Source of the DNA: Rubripirellula sp.
GTDB lineage: Bacteria > Planctomycetota > Planctomycetia > Pirellulales > Pirellulaceae
Reading direction: 5' to 3'
Assembly: GCA_029213145.1 (NCBI GenBank)
Contig: JARGNK010000021.1
Span: forward strand, 13,190 to 62,210
DNA: 49,021 bases
Made by a program: the position numbers and the translations under genes. How positions within the stretch are numbered: the stretch's first letter is position 1; the number at the start of each line of letters is the position of its first letter. Shown here piece by piece: positions 9,236 to 18,212 of the stretch. A model generated the notes under the pieces. It had not been told where the DNA came from. It did not search any database and worked only from the letters and a program-made list of their open reading frames with translations.

Positions 9236-10033
9236 ATGCTGACGAAGCAAAAGAAACTTATTTTGTCCGGGGCCCAGCAAGATGCGATGCGTCGAGCTGG
9301 CCAGGCAAATGCCGAATTAATGGACTATGTTCGCCCCCACGTCAAAGCTGGCATCAGCACCGGCGAGATTGACGAGCTGGTGCATCGCTGGACCATCGAC
9401 CAGGGATACAGGCCCGCCACATTGGGGTACCAAAACTACCCGAAGAGTTGCTGCACCAGCATCAACGATGTGATTTGTCACGGGATCCCGGACAACTATC
9501 GATTAAAAGACGGCGATATCGTCAACGTTGATATCACGACAGTGGTCGACGGCTGGCATGGTGATCAGAGTGAGACCTTTTTAATCGGTGAGGTTTCAAA
9601 GGATAAACGGGCAGTGACCCAGTGCGCTTTTGATTGTCTGTATCTTGCAATTGACGCATTGAGTCCTGGTTGCAGCGTCAGCAAGATCGGAGAGACGGTT
9701 GTGCCTGAGGCTCATGGACGCGGCTTCACCGTCGTCCGGGAGTATGTCGGACACGGATTGGGGCGGCAATTTCACCTTGACCCCTCGGTGCCGCATTTTC
9801 CGAATCGGCAAAGCCGCATTGACCGGCTCTATCCCGGGATGTGCTTCACTGTGGAACCAATGATTAACGCGGGAAGCCGGTACACCCGGAGCGACAAATC
9901 CGACGGCTGGACGGTGCGAACCAAGGATGGTGCTGCTTCAGCTCAGTTCGAGCATTCGATTTTGATGACAGAGGATGGCCCCGAGATCCTAACCCTCACC
10001 AAGAATGGTCCGCGGCAAGGACACAAGTTTTAA
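9236..10033 (+). CDS. map: Methionine aminopeptidase, type I
   Basis: Cytoplasmic metalloprotease removing the N-terminal methionine of new proteins. All five metal ligands are visible: Asp99 (VDIT), Asp110 (GWHGDQSETF), His173 (GHGLG), Glu207 (TVEPMI) and Glu239 (QFEHSI). The substrate-contacting His82 lies in CHGIP. Without a zinc-finger extension the 265 residues fit type Ia. The ATG at 9236 is preferred; an in-frame TTG at 9218 would add six residues. Neither has a strong ribosome site. The upstream region contains a folded segment that might regulate it. No ribosomal-protein or secY operon context is present, so this may be one of several paralogs. Confidence 0.95.
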   Translation: MLTKQKKLILSGAQQDAMRRAGQANAELMDYVRPHVKAGISTGEIDELVHRWTIDQGYRPATLGYQNYPKSCCTSINDVICHGIPDNYRLKDGDIVNVDITTVVDGWHGDQSETFLIGEVSKDKRAVTQCAFDCLYLAIDALSPGCSVSKIGETVVPEAHGRGFTVVREYVGHGLGRQFHLDPSVPHFPNRQSRIDRLYPGMCFTVEPMINAGSRYTRSDKSDGWTVRTKDGAASAQFEHSILMTEDGPEILTLTKNGPRQGHKF

Positions 10034-10166
10034 ACGGACGCGCGAGTCAACCAGAATCTCGCATCGGAATTAACTTGTCATTCCCCGCTCTTGCTCGGCA
10101 AGACCGTTTTCTCAGCATCATGCATTGACGGTTGCTGCCTTCGCATCGAGCCGAGCAAACTCACTT

Positions 10167-12119
10167 TCACTGCTGGTCAAAGTAGTGGGCCAACTCGGCT
10201 GTCGCGCGGGGTGCCGCTGAGGGCGCCTTCTTCAACAGCGGCACAAGCGATTGAAGGGTTTGTTCATAAACATCCCGATATTTCGCTTCACCGGTCTGTT
10301 CCGCAAGATAGCGAAGGTTTTCCAGCGAAACACTGTTGCCGGCGGGAATCGCACCATCGGCCGGATCTTTGAACCGCACGATCAGTTCGGGATGATCACT
10401 GGATGTGAAAAAGAAACCGCTCGCATCTTCATCCCAAAATCGCTCGAGCTGTTGGTCGGTGATTTCCCTGGTGTGGTTCAACCAGCGAGCTTCGCCTGTC
10501 GCCTGATGCAATGCCTGCAAGCCTCTCGCGAGGAACGCGTAATCATCCACATACCCATTCAGCTTTGCCTCTCCGGCGGCAAACGATCTCAACACGCGCC
10601 CATCCTCTTGGCGAAGCTGGGCCAACAAGAAATCAGCAGCCTGCGTTGCTGCTTTGATGTAATCGGGACGATTCAGAATCCTCCCAGCATCAGCGAGCCC
10701 CTGAACCATCAAGCCATTCCAAGCAGTCAGAATTTTGACGTCTGTGATCGGCCGCTCCCGCCCACTGCGAATTTCAAACATCTTGGTTCGAATCGGTTTT
10801 AGACGCTTGGTCAACGTTTCAAAATCAAGTTCACGCTGCTGCGCCGCCGCGGTAAGAGTTTCCCGGGGGTCGGGTGCGTAGAACTCTCCTTCAAAATTGG
10901 GTGGCCCTTGCAGATGAAAAACGTCACTCGCCAACTCAAATCCCGGTTCACTCTTCAGATCCGCAATTTCCGCAGCGGTCCAACGGTAGAACTTGCCTTC
11001 TTCTCCCTCGCTGTCAGCATCGAGCGCGCTATAAAATCCGCCGCCGGTCGCGCGGAGTTCGCGAATCACAAAGTCACCAATTCCTTCGACAACATGCCGA
11101 TACTCGGCACGCTGAGTTTCAGCAAAGGCTTCCGCGTAGATGGACATCAACTGTCCATTGTCGTAAAGCATCTTTTCGAAATGCGGAATCTGCCATTTCT
11201 GATCGACACTGTATCGGTGAAATCCGCCGCCCAAGTGATCGTACATCGCTCCACTAATCATCCCATCCAAAGTCTTGGTGAGCATCATTAACGCGGAGGC
11301 ACGTTTTTCTTCACCCACTGATTCACGGCGTGCGCGATCCAACAAGAAAATCAGATTGGAAGCTTCAGGAAACTTCGGCCTCCCAGGAGCTACGCCAAAT
11401 CCACCATGCACCGGATCGTACTGCTCGAACAAAGATGCCATCGTCGCCAACACCAACTCGGGACCAAGTACATCGCCTCGATCTGCCTCGGCCTTCGGTG
11501 TTTGTGACGACTTGATCGCGGAAGTCAGTGTGTCAGCTTGCTGGGTCACTTTGTCACGCTGATTTTCCCAAACCTGTTCAATTTGATTGAGCACCGACAT
11601 GAATCCAGTGGAGGCACCGCGATCCCCATCGCGCGCGGGAAAATAGGTGCCGCCCCAAAAGGGCCTTCCGTCTGGCAGCAAGAACACAGACATCGGCCAA
11701 CCTCCTTGGCCGCTGATAAGTTGCACCGCCGTCATGTAGATCTGATCAACGTCAGGTCGCTCTTCACGATCGACTTTAATGCAGACGAATTTCTCGTTCA
11801 TGACGTTGGCAATTTCTTCATCCATAAACGATTCACGTTCCATCACATGGCACCAATGGCAAGCCGCATAACCAACCGACAAGAAAACCAACTTGCCTTC
11901 TCGACGAGCCTTTGCAAACGCTTCTTCACCCCATGGATACCAATCCACAGGATTGTGGGCGTGTTGAAGCAAGTACGGACTCGATTCCTTCGCCAAGCGA
12001 TTGGTATAAGTCGGCTGGCCCTCGCCTGTCGGCTCGTCAGCCAGAGCACTCGGCAGGCCGTAAAAGCCGAGGCAAAGCAAAATTATCGACAATGTAAAAA
12101 TGCGACGAGGGTGATCCAT
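10167..12119 (-). CDS. Exported thioredoxin-fold DUF255 protein (YyaL/SPATA20-like)
   Basis: Large thioredoxin-like plus six-hairpin-glycosidase-like protein (DUF255, Thioredox_DsbH family). After a signal peptide (ATG at 12119, cleaved near ALA/DEP) the thioredoxin domain has the hallmark [18 protein letters not shown] (about 47-64) and the CHWCH redox motif (Cys87, Cys90). A long alpha/alpha-barrel-like region follows with [14 protein letters not shown] and [14 protein letters not shown] motifs. The 650 residues are family-typical. An in-frame ATG at 12143 would add eight residues before the signal peptide. Many homologues are cytosolic; this one is apparently exported, in line with the bulky periplasm of planctomycetes. 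It is convergent with map. Its physiological substrate is unknown. Confidence 0.92.
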   Translation of the reverse strand: MDHPRRIFTLSIILLCLGFYGLPSALADEPTGEGQPTYTNRLAKESSPYLLQHAHNPVDWYPWGEEAFAKARREGKLVFLSVGYAACHWCHVMERESFMDEEIANVMNEKFVCIKVDREERPDVDQIYMTAVQLISGQGGWPMSVFLLPDGRPFWGGTYFPARDGDRGASTGFMSVLNQIEQVWENQRDKVTQQADTLTSAIKSSQTPKAEADRGDVLGPELVLATMASLFEQYDPVHGGFGVAPGRPKFPEASNLIFLLDRARRESVGEEKRASALMMLTKTLDGMISGAMYDHLGGGFHRYSVDQKWQIPHFEKMLYDNGQLMSIYAEAFAETQRAEYRHVVEGIGDFVIRELRATGGGFYSALDADSEGEEGKFYRWTAAEIADLKSEPGFELASDVFHLQGPPNFEGEFYAPDPRETLTAAAQQRELDFETLTKRLKPIRTKMFEIRSGRERPITDVKILTAWNGLMVQGLADAGRILNRPDYIKAATQAADFLLAQLRQEDGRVLRSFAAGEAKLNGYVDDYAFLARGLQALHQATGEARWLNHTREITDQQLERFWDEDASGFFFTSSDHPELIVRFKDPADGAIPAGNSVSLENLRYLAEQTGEAKYRDVYEQTLQSLVPLLKKAPSAAPRATAELAHYFDQQ

Positions 12120-12596
12120 GATGTTTTCCCGAACTAGATGCATGCTCCAACAAAGAACAGTGTACCGATTTTCTGTTAGCTTCGGTGTCTAGCGACTGTC
12201 ACCGAAGCACAGTCACAAGGTGACTCAAAAGCAGACGTTCGTTTCCCAATCGACAGGCATTGGAAGAAGAAAGTGCGACATGGATCAAACTCGCCCATCG
12301 ACTCTGCCGTGAATATCAACTGCAGATAGGCTTCTGCGATTTGGAAACCCTTCTACGATTCGGAAACCATCGTCCGGAGCGGTACGGATTTAGAACAGAT
12401 GGAGCGTGATGCGATACGTGCCTACAGCACCGACAGCCACAATCGGCGGAAGCTCAGAATCGGCAAAAAGCCTGCGGTCAAGCGATTGAGGCAGAGCAGC
12501 GGCTCCGTTTTTCCCTAAGCGGCACCGTTTTAATCGGCGGCCACGGCTCGTGAGCACGCACCAGAAACCGCAAGAGCGTGATCACTTCACCATGCC
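12120..12596. other. Gap of 477 bp
   Basis: Region upstream of the DUF255 gene and downstream of the dihydropteroate-synthase-like gene, both on the minus strand. It probably carries the promoter of the former. I see no gene, repeat array or clear terminator hairpin. Confidence 0.5.
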
Positions 12597-14033
12597 TCAC
12601 TCTTGAGATTTGGGGGAGCGACGTAATTTGCGGCTTCGCTGCAGACGATGAAGATCTTCCTGTTGCGTCAACTGCCCCCACTGCAATGCCTGGTCTTGCT
12701 CGTATTGTTTTCCTAGCAGCAGGGCAATCGATGCTTTAGCCATTTCAAACCCAAGATAAAACGCATGCCCCGCATCAACATTCTCAGCGCACGGATGCTG
12801 TAGCAATTGCTCGAACAGAAAAAAAGGATCTGCATGCTGCAGGTGCAACTTAGCCGCGAGCAAATGGATTTGATTATCTTGCGCGAACAAACGGTAATTA
12901 TTGTCCTTTAGCGATTGCGCCATCGAATCAAGAGCCTCGGGCGGAAACGGCCGCAATTTAGCATCGCGGAGCATTACCAACTGATCAGACAACCGCTTGG
13001 GGGGCACACCGTGGGCAACGCTGTAATGAACCAAACGCCTGGCCAGATCGCATTCGCGAACCGATGTACGTGCCCAGTTGATCACCTGAGTCGTGAGGAC
13101 ACTTTCGATCCGAAGTTCTTCGCAAATGCCCAACAACAACAAATTGATGCCAGCCGAATCGACATCGCTAAGTTCCGTTAGGTTTCCTACCCCCATCATC
13201 ATCGCGTGCTCAGGAAAATCATCTCTGGTTTCTACATACCGAATCACACTGTTCACAAAGCCGGCACCGATTGGTTCCAGAATGGGATCCAACCGCGTCG
13301 GAATTTGATGAGTAGCCAAAAATTCAGCGGTTTCTTGAAAACTTTTTTTATCACCTGGGCTATCGGGAATGGCAACCACTTCACACCCCCAGTCGACGGC
13401 TTGAATTCGGTTCGTTGAATTCACTGACAAAACCAAAGTCGCGCCCCGATCAATCGCATTCTGCGCCTCGCTCGGGTCAAATGTATCGATCGAGACTCGC
13501 GGAATTCCGTTGTCAATCAAAGCGGCAACGTAGTCACCGATTTCAGCGCATGGAGAAGCCGGGTCACACCCAAGATCGATGACATTTGCGCCATCTTCGA
13601 TTAACGCTTTGGCAACCCTGACGACCTCTTCTATGGAGTACCTTGGCACATGATTGATCTCAGCCAAAATCTCGATGCGATACTGGCTTAAGTCGGGATC
13701 ACTTGACTTGTCACCAAACATTTCGGGCAACTGCCGGCAGTCTTTCGGACCGTAAATGACAGGCTTTTTCGTTGTTTCGGACCAAAGAGCTTGATCACGA
13801 TCACAATATCCAGGCACGATGACGTGCGTTGCTTCTTCGGGTATTTCCAGATGTCGCCGCAGCCATCGTGGTGTCATCAACGCAGCGACAGTGATCGGCA
13901 TGACACCGATTGAGTAAGCAAAACTGTATCGTTCGGCGAGCTCAGCCACGATTTGTCGCACGGACGCTTCTGCCAATCGCCCCGTGACAAAGTAATAGTG
14001 ATGATGCGGCTTTGGTTGAAGTAGATGATTCAT
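12597..14033 (-). CDS. Dihydropteroate-synthase-related protein (methanopterin-pathway type)
   Basis: Cytoplasmic protein of the dihydropteroate-synthase-related family found with tetrahydromethanopterin (H4MPT) biosynthesis in archaea, methylotrophs and planctomycetes. The N-terminal domain (about 1-115) opens with FVTGRLAE. The pterin-binding TIM-barrel part follows: EINHVPRYS, then GANVIDLGCDP (about 172-182), RVSIDTFDP and LVLSVNST. A C-terminal extension of about 150 residues is typical of this family and absent from folate DHPS. The ATG at 14033 gives 478 residues; a GTG at 14069 would add 12. The role in joining a pterin to an aniline-type precursor is inferred from the family. No other H4MPT genes lie in the window, matching the scattered distribution of these genes in planctomycetes. 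Confidence 0.85.
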   Translation of the reverse strand: MNHLLQPKPHHHYYFVTGRLAEASVRQIVAELAERYSFAYSIGVMPITVAALMTPRWLRRHLEIPEEATHVIVPGYCDRDQALWSETTKKPVIYGPKDCRQLPEMFGDKSSDPDLSQYRIEILAEINHVPRYSIEEVVRVAKALIEDGANVIDLGCDPASPCAEIGDYVAALIDNGIPRVSIDTFDPSEAQNAIDRGATLVLSVNSTNRIQAVDWGCEVVAIPDSPGDKKSFQETAEFLATHQIPTRLDPILEPIGAGFVNSVIRYVETRDDFPEHAMMMGVGNLTELSDVDSAGINLLLLGICEELRIESVLTTQVINWARTSVRECDLARRLVHYSVAHGVPPKRLSDQLVMLRDAKLRPFPPEALDSMAQSLKDNNYRLFAQDNQIHLLAAKLHLQHADPFFLFEQLLQHPCAENVDAGHAFYLGFEMAKASIALLLGKQYEQDQALQWGQLTQQEDLHRLQRSRKLRRSPKSQE

Positions 14034-14604
14034 CGTTACCGCTGACACCGGAGGTCGCCGAACACGCACTGGTAAAAGAGATTTTCAAAACGCTGTTTCA
14101 ACATAATCGGTACAAGCGTTGACCGGCAGTCAATCCGCAAATCAGGCTTCTCGCGAGAAAGAAAAGTCTTGGTAAGCGTACCGGTCGCTATTGACTCGCA
14201 AAAAGAACTCTCTACAACTCTTCTAACGAGAGATTCTTAGATCGAGCGCGGAAATGAGTTTCGCAATCGTCGTGGCCGGGATCTCTCGTTTTTTTATGCG
14301 CTGACAACGCCTAACGAATGGATTCTACAAGAGTGTTCAATTCGGATTCTCACAAGCGTTTCCGCCACGCCAGCGAAGTCGCCACAAAGTAATTCTCTTC
14401 GGTAAAGAGTTCCAAATCAAAAATCAAAATAGTTTCTTTCGATTACGACTTTGCAATACTCGCTTTTATTGGCGAGTAGCCTTTTGTTTTAGCCAGGCAT
14501 CCTTGCTGTCTGCACCAACTGCAACTCAAGACAACCGTGCATCGTGCCCCCCGAGCCGGCAACGGGAATCACGAAGAGCACCGAAATGAGCAGAATTGTC
14601 GCAA
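14034..14604. other. Gap of about 570 bp with one hairpin
   Basis: Promoter region of the dihydropteroate-synthase-like gene. It contains a hairpin TACTCGC (14457-14463) / GCGAGTA (14472-14478) followed on the plus strand by GCCTTTTGTTTT. That resembles a plus-strand terminator, but there is no plus-strand gene to end. No convincing coding region. Confidence 0.45.
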
Positions 14605-14640
14605 CAAAAAACCACGCCGCGGCGATCCGCGGCGTGGTTA
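14605..14640 (-). terminator. Rho-independent terminator of the polysaccharide-export operon
   Basis: A perfect 13-bp GC-rich stem, 14610-14622 with 14627-14639, closes a 4-nt loop. On the minus strand it is followed by a T-run (TTTTTTGTTGC with the stem end). It lies 28 bp after the stop of the export lipoprotein gene, the classic place for an intrinsic terminator. Confidence 0.92.
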
Positions 14641-14667
14641 GAGATCTAGTCATCGGCCGAGTGCAGC

Positions 14668-16053
14668 CTAGAAACGGTTGCGACCACCGCCTAGCAATTC
14701 AGCAACCCCAAAGGTGAAGAACGTCTGAATCGCAAAGTTCGACAATTCCTCTTCGCACTTGTACTGCAGGATTAAGTAATCGCCTGGTTGTACGAGGGGT
14801 CTTGCGCGAGGATCGTTCATCGCTTTTGCCAAATCAACTTCGATCGCGATCTGTTCGTTGCATGATGTTTTTCGGAGGATGTAAAGAACTCCGGGCGGGA
14901 CTCGTGTCCCAGAAGACATCATCCCCATGCCCCCACCCCCGCCCATACGTCCGCCACCACCACCTGTGTCGTTGTAAATACCCTGGCCTGCAAGTGCCAT
15001 CGCTCCAAGCACATCGAGGTCGTAATCTCGAGGCAGAACCTGTTCACCACCAGGAAGTAATCCGCCCGTGTAATAAACCTCGGTCTCACGAGATTCAACA
15101 TAAACAATATCGCCGTTTTGCAAACGAACGTCATCATCCGAGATGCTCGGAATCACGCCTGGCTTCACTCGCAGAGGAATGGTCAATACGGACGGATCAT
15201 CTGGCAACTCAGGAGGACAGGCACATGGATCTAGCAAAACCGCTTTCCGTTGAGCATAGAAATCTCTCAGGAACTGTTCGCGTTTAAGACGATCGGCTTC
15301 GTTAGCACGAAGGATTTTCACCTGATTCTTCGACCCAAGACCGGGTAGTCCACCCGTTTGCATGAGTGCGTGCAGCACGTCATTCTCGTAAGCCTTCAAT
15401 TTGATCAGACCACCGCCGACGCTTTGATCGTTGCCGCGTGCGATCTCACGTCCGCCGCCGCCAACACCGCCGCCAACACTGCCACCGCCCTCACGCACGA
15501 CGATAACGCTGTAAGTGCGTTCTTGGATAATCGTTACAATGGGCCTGGCTTTCTCAGGCCGTAAAACCTCAGCGTCAATGTACGCTTCTCGAATCGCGTC
15601 ACGCACCTGTTCGAGCGTAAGCCCTTCGACAGGCATCGGATCTAACAGCGGCAGCGAGAGCGTTCCGTCTTCCATCACAGCGATGGGAAACCCAATCGAT
15701 GGTGGCAACGTGCTATCTGCCCCCGGAAAATTAACCGGTGGTGGCTCGGGGGGTTTTTCCGGTGGATTGAACGGTAACACGCCCTCGATGTAGACGCCTA
15801 GGATATCTCCCGGACCGAGTTCGTATTCCCGCGGTTGGTCAATCGCGAGTACGCCAATGTCGACTGGGACCAGATCATTCTTGGGCTCTGCCAAGAACTC
15901 CTGCGGCAAACGGCTTGCCGGAATCCCGTCAATTGGCTGTGTGATTGCTGTGCAACCACTCAGGCTGCTGACAACAACGCCCGCGGCGATTGTAGTGACG
16001 ACCGCTCGAAGCTTACGGATCGCACGCCTGCCGGTTGAAAGTCTCGTTCTCAT
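14668..16053 (-). CDS. Polysaccharide export lipoprotein (Wza/Poly_export family)
   Basis: Outer-membrane-associated polysaccharide export protein. It has a lipoprotein signal peptide with lipobox LSGC (Cys34). The Poly_export domain starts at YELGPGDILGVYIEGVL (about 76-92) and contains VMEDGTLSLPLLDPMPVEGLT. SLBB-like segments follow (about 210-270 and 330-430). Two Gly-rich insertions (near 195-205 and 360-375) look like flexible linkers. The length of 461 residues is longer than Wza (about 380), the excess lying in the insertions. ATG at 16053; a purine-rich stretch lies upstream. It is followed by a strong terminator and preceded 75 bp upstream by a second lipoprotein gene on the same strand, probably one operon. 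The NusG-like and gmd genes diverge from it, supporting an exopolysaccharide role. Confidence 0.9.
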   Translation of the reverse strand: MRTRLSTGRRAIRKLRAVVTTIAAGVVVSSLSGCTAITQPIDGIPASRLPQEFLAEPKNDLVPVDIGVLAIDQPREYELGPGDILGVYIEGVLPFNPPEKPPEPPPVNFPGADSTLPPSIGFPIAVMEDGTLSLPLLDPMPVEGLTLEQVRDAIREAYIDAEVLRPEKARPIVTIIQERTYSVIVVREGGGSVGGGVGGGGREIARGNDQSVGGGLIKLKAYENDVLHALMQTGGLPGLGSKNQVKILRANEADRLKREQFLRDFYAQRKAVLLDPCACPPELPDDPSVLTIPLRVKPGVIPSISDDDVRLQNGDIVYVESRETEVYYTGGLLPGGEQVLPRDYDLDVLGAMALAGQGIYNDTGGGGGRMGGGGGMGMMSSGTRVPPGVLYILRKTSCNEQIAIEVDLAKAMNDPRARPLVQPGDYLILQYKCEEELSNFAIQTFFTFGVAELLGGGRNRF

Positions 16054-16128
16054 CCCTGAACTCTCTTCCTAAAACCCAACAACAACTGGTTTAGTTTGGC
16101 AGTCCGACTCGTGAGCCGGCCACCACAA

Positions 16129-17028
16129 TTACTCAAACGTAAAGGGCAGCTCATTGCTGGCCGGTGCGGACGGAAGCAACTGCAACTCGTTCGCGTTCGA
16201 TCCTGTTACCGATGCGGATCCCATCTCCATCGACTGGGTATCGATAAGCTCCATATTGGACGAGATCTCGCGACTCGCGATGAACCCGAGTCTCGTCGGC
16301 CGGGCATCACGTCGCACTGGTGCGTTGAAGACTGCATCAGGCGTCGTTGGAACCACCATCTCAATTTCCGCGTCGCCTGGATCAGTCATGCCCTCAGGCA
16401 TTTCCACGGGAATCATCTCCGGCTTACCGTTCAGTGGATCGGCAACGCCGCTTCCGCAACTATTGCAAGATCCCCCGACGCCACCGGCAGTAGGAACGCC
16501 CATCGTCTGGATTCGCCCCCAATTGCCAATGCCCTCTTGCTCCGCAGCCTGAACGCCCATCGGATAGCCCTCGAACCAAGCGTTAACAGCCTGACGCCCG
16601 GTCGCTGACTGGTATTTCCAGCCCCAGTACCGGGCAGGAGCGATTTTCGGGCAGCATCCTAGGCCGCCCCCCGCGATTTCGACGTAGCCGTCGATAAATC
16701 CTTCCTTATATTCATGCCCGTAAGGCTGATTGCCAAAGCGGTGCTTGCGGCAATGCCACGCCTTCTCTGCCATCGCACGGTTGCGATACCCGATCATGAA
16801 TTCGTCAACACAATCAGAATTCCGAAGCGCATTCACCGTCCCGCGAGTGAGCGTGCACCCAGTTGTGTCGCCGACGAGAACCCCCAAGCAGGCAATCGCG
16901 ATGATCCGGCGAATCAGTTTTCGTCGCTTCCGGGTTCGTGGACGTGGGTTTTCTTCCCCCGCTTCACGTTCCGGCGTTGTGTTTCGATGGTCTGGTGCGA
17001 GGATCGCACTGGATCGACGAATCGCCAT
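16129..17028 (-). CDS. Conserved planctomycete lipoprotein next to the export gene
   Basis: No domain recognised. The ATG at 17028 has an AAGGGGGG ribosome-site-like run about 5 nt upstream; an upstream in-frame GTG at 17070 is less likely. An Arg/Lys-rich N-terminus (RPRTRKRRKLIRR) precedes a hydrophobic segment ending in the lipobox TTGC (Cys58). The unusually long basic pre-segment is odd for a signal peptide. The mature part has aromatic/Gly motifs (GYRNRAMAEKAW, EYKEGFIDGY, PARYWGWKYQS, WFEGYPMG) resembling short repeats with paired aromatics, then a CNSCGSG segment and an acidic, low-complexity tail. Location directly upstream of the Wza-like gene suggests an accessory envelope role; this is inference. 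Confidence 0.75.
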   Translation of the reverse strand: MAIRRSSAILAPDHRNTTPEREAGEENPRPRTRKRRKLIRRIIAIACLGVLVGDTTGCTLTRGTVNALRNSDCVDEFMIGYRNRAMAEKAWHCRKHRFGNQPYGHEYKEGFIDGYVEIAGGGLGCCPKIAPARYWGWKYQSATGRQAVNAWFEGYPMGVQAAEQEGIGNWGRIQTMGVPTAGGVGGSCNSCGSGVADPLNGKPEMIPVEMPEGMTDPGDAEIEMVVPTTPDAVFNAPVRRDARPTRLGFIASREISSNMELIDTQSMEMGSASVTGSNANELQLLPSAPASNELPFTFE

Positions 17029-17494
17029 TTGGCCCCCCTTGGCTATAACGGCATTCGGTGTTTTAGTCACGCTAATAATGCGGAAGATGCAGAGTATGCA
17101 CCTCTCGTATGCATGTTTTATCGCCGCTTACGCTAGCTCGGATTAGTCAAAACCGATGGAAACACCAGCTCTCAAAGAACTTGCGGGGCAAGCGACCCCT
17201 GTCGGAGTCACGTTTTGCCTGGCAGTTTAGACCGTTTCAAGCAAGATGCCGCTGGCCAAAACAGTAGGCAATCCCCTCGTAATTGCCCAATCAAAGGGGC
17301 ATTTCACAAAGGGGTATTTAAAAGGCAGGAAAAAATGCCCGAGAGGAGCGTGAATCACGGGATTTTCGCGAAGGCGATCAAGTTGCCCCCGCTGCCAAGA
17401 CGACCTCAGGGAAGACGATCTCAGGGTTGGGACGTTTTTCGTCCTTTTTATAGAATGACCATTCGTCGTAGACGATTTTTTTGAACGCGTGCTC
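17029..17494. other. Divergent promoter gap of the exopolysaccharide region
   Basis: 466 bp between the minus-strand lipoprotein/export operon and the plus-strand NusG-like gene. It must contain promoters for both. I cannot see an ops/JUMPStart-like element (GGCGGTAG-type). An 89-codon open frame at 17215-17484 looks like chance. Confidence 0.5.
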
Positions 17495-18049
17495 ATGCCG
17501 ATTCTGCCTTCCGAACCAGATTGCCATCCCAGCGACCTTCTCGATCACGATGAGCGAATCGAGGATGCTTGGTGGCTGCTGTACACCAGATCACGCCAAG
17601 AGAAACAGTTGATGCGTCATCTCCGGGAATTGGATATCGCTCATTACGCACCGCAAATTCCCAACAGGCGACGGTCGCCCGCTGGCCGCATTCGCACAAC
17701 TTACGCGCCTATTTTCAACAACTACGTATTTCTCTGCGGAGATGACGAGGCTCGATACAAGGCGGTTTGCACGGGATGCGTTCTCAAAGCGACTGAGATC
17801 ACCGACGTCCCACGGTTTGTGGATGACCTGAGGCAGATCCAGAATCTCATCAACCTAGGTGTGCCCTTAACACTCGAGGGTCGCATGCAACCCGGGCAAA
17901 ATGTTCGGGTCAAGAGTGGTGCATTTTCAGGCTACGAGGGCACGATTATTCGACGTGAACAAGAAACGCGACTGCTCGTCGCGGTTAAATTCATGGAACA
18001 GGGGGTCAGCGTCAAACTCGAGGATTGCCAACTTGAGGTGATTGCTTAA
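17495..18049 (+). CDS. NusG/RfaH-family transcription elongation regulator
   Basis: Specialised NusG paralog of 184 residues. The NGN domain begins with AWWLLYTRSRQEKQLMRHL (about 25-43) and includes the conserved APIFNNYVFL strand (about 71-80). A C-terminal KOW domain starts at MQPGQNVRVKSGAFSGYEG (about 131-149). It lacks the secE/rplK context of housekeeping nusG and sits before gmd, so it probably acts as an RfaH/LoaP-like antiterminator of the surface-polysaccharide genes. The ATG at 17495 is used; a GTG two codons upstream (17489) is in frame. Basic residues after APQIPNRRRSPAGRIRTT are typical of this subgroup. Confidence 0.9.
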   Translation: MPILPSEPDCHPSDLLDHDERIEDAWWLLYTRSRQEKQLMRHLRELDIAHYAPQIPNRRRSPAGRIRTTYAPIFNNYVFLCGDDEARYKAVCTGCVLKATEITDVPRFVDDLRQIQNLINLGVPLTLEGRMQPGQNVRVKSGAFSGYEGTIIRREQETRLLVAVKFMEQGVSVKLEDCQLEVIA

Positions 18050-18115
18050 TCCCGATTGGGCAAACAACGCGAGTTCACAACCGAACGCTATCATGGTCGG
18101 TGAAGTTGCCCCACT

Positions 18116-18147
18116 AGCATGGCAGTCTGCGAGCATGGCAGCCTGCG
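18116..18147. repeat. 16-bp tandem duplication
   Basis: AGCATGGCAGTCTGCG (18116-18131) followed at once by AGCATGGCAGCCTGCG (18132-18147), one mismatch. It lies in the 163-bp gap between the NusG-like gene and gmd. Confidence 0.95.
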
Positions 18148-18212
18148 AGCTTCAAAGCTTGAGGAACGCCAGCTTCAAATAAACAAACCTCCTCTCACGA
18201 TAGACCCCAGCT

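Noticed and set aside
14457..14478. Second terminator on the plus strand
   Set aside because: The hairpin is followed by a T-rich run, but no plus-strand gene precedes it within more than 4 kb. Left as a note in the gap entry.
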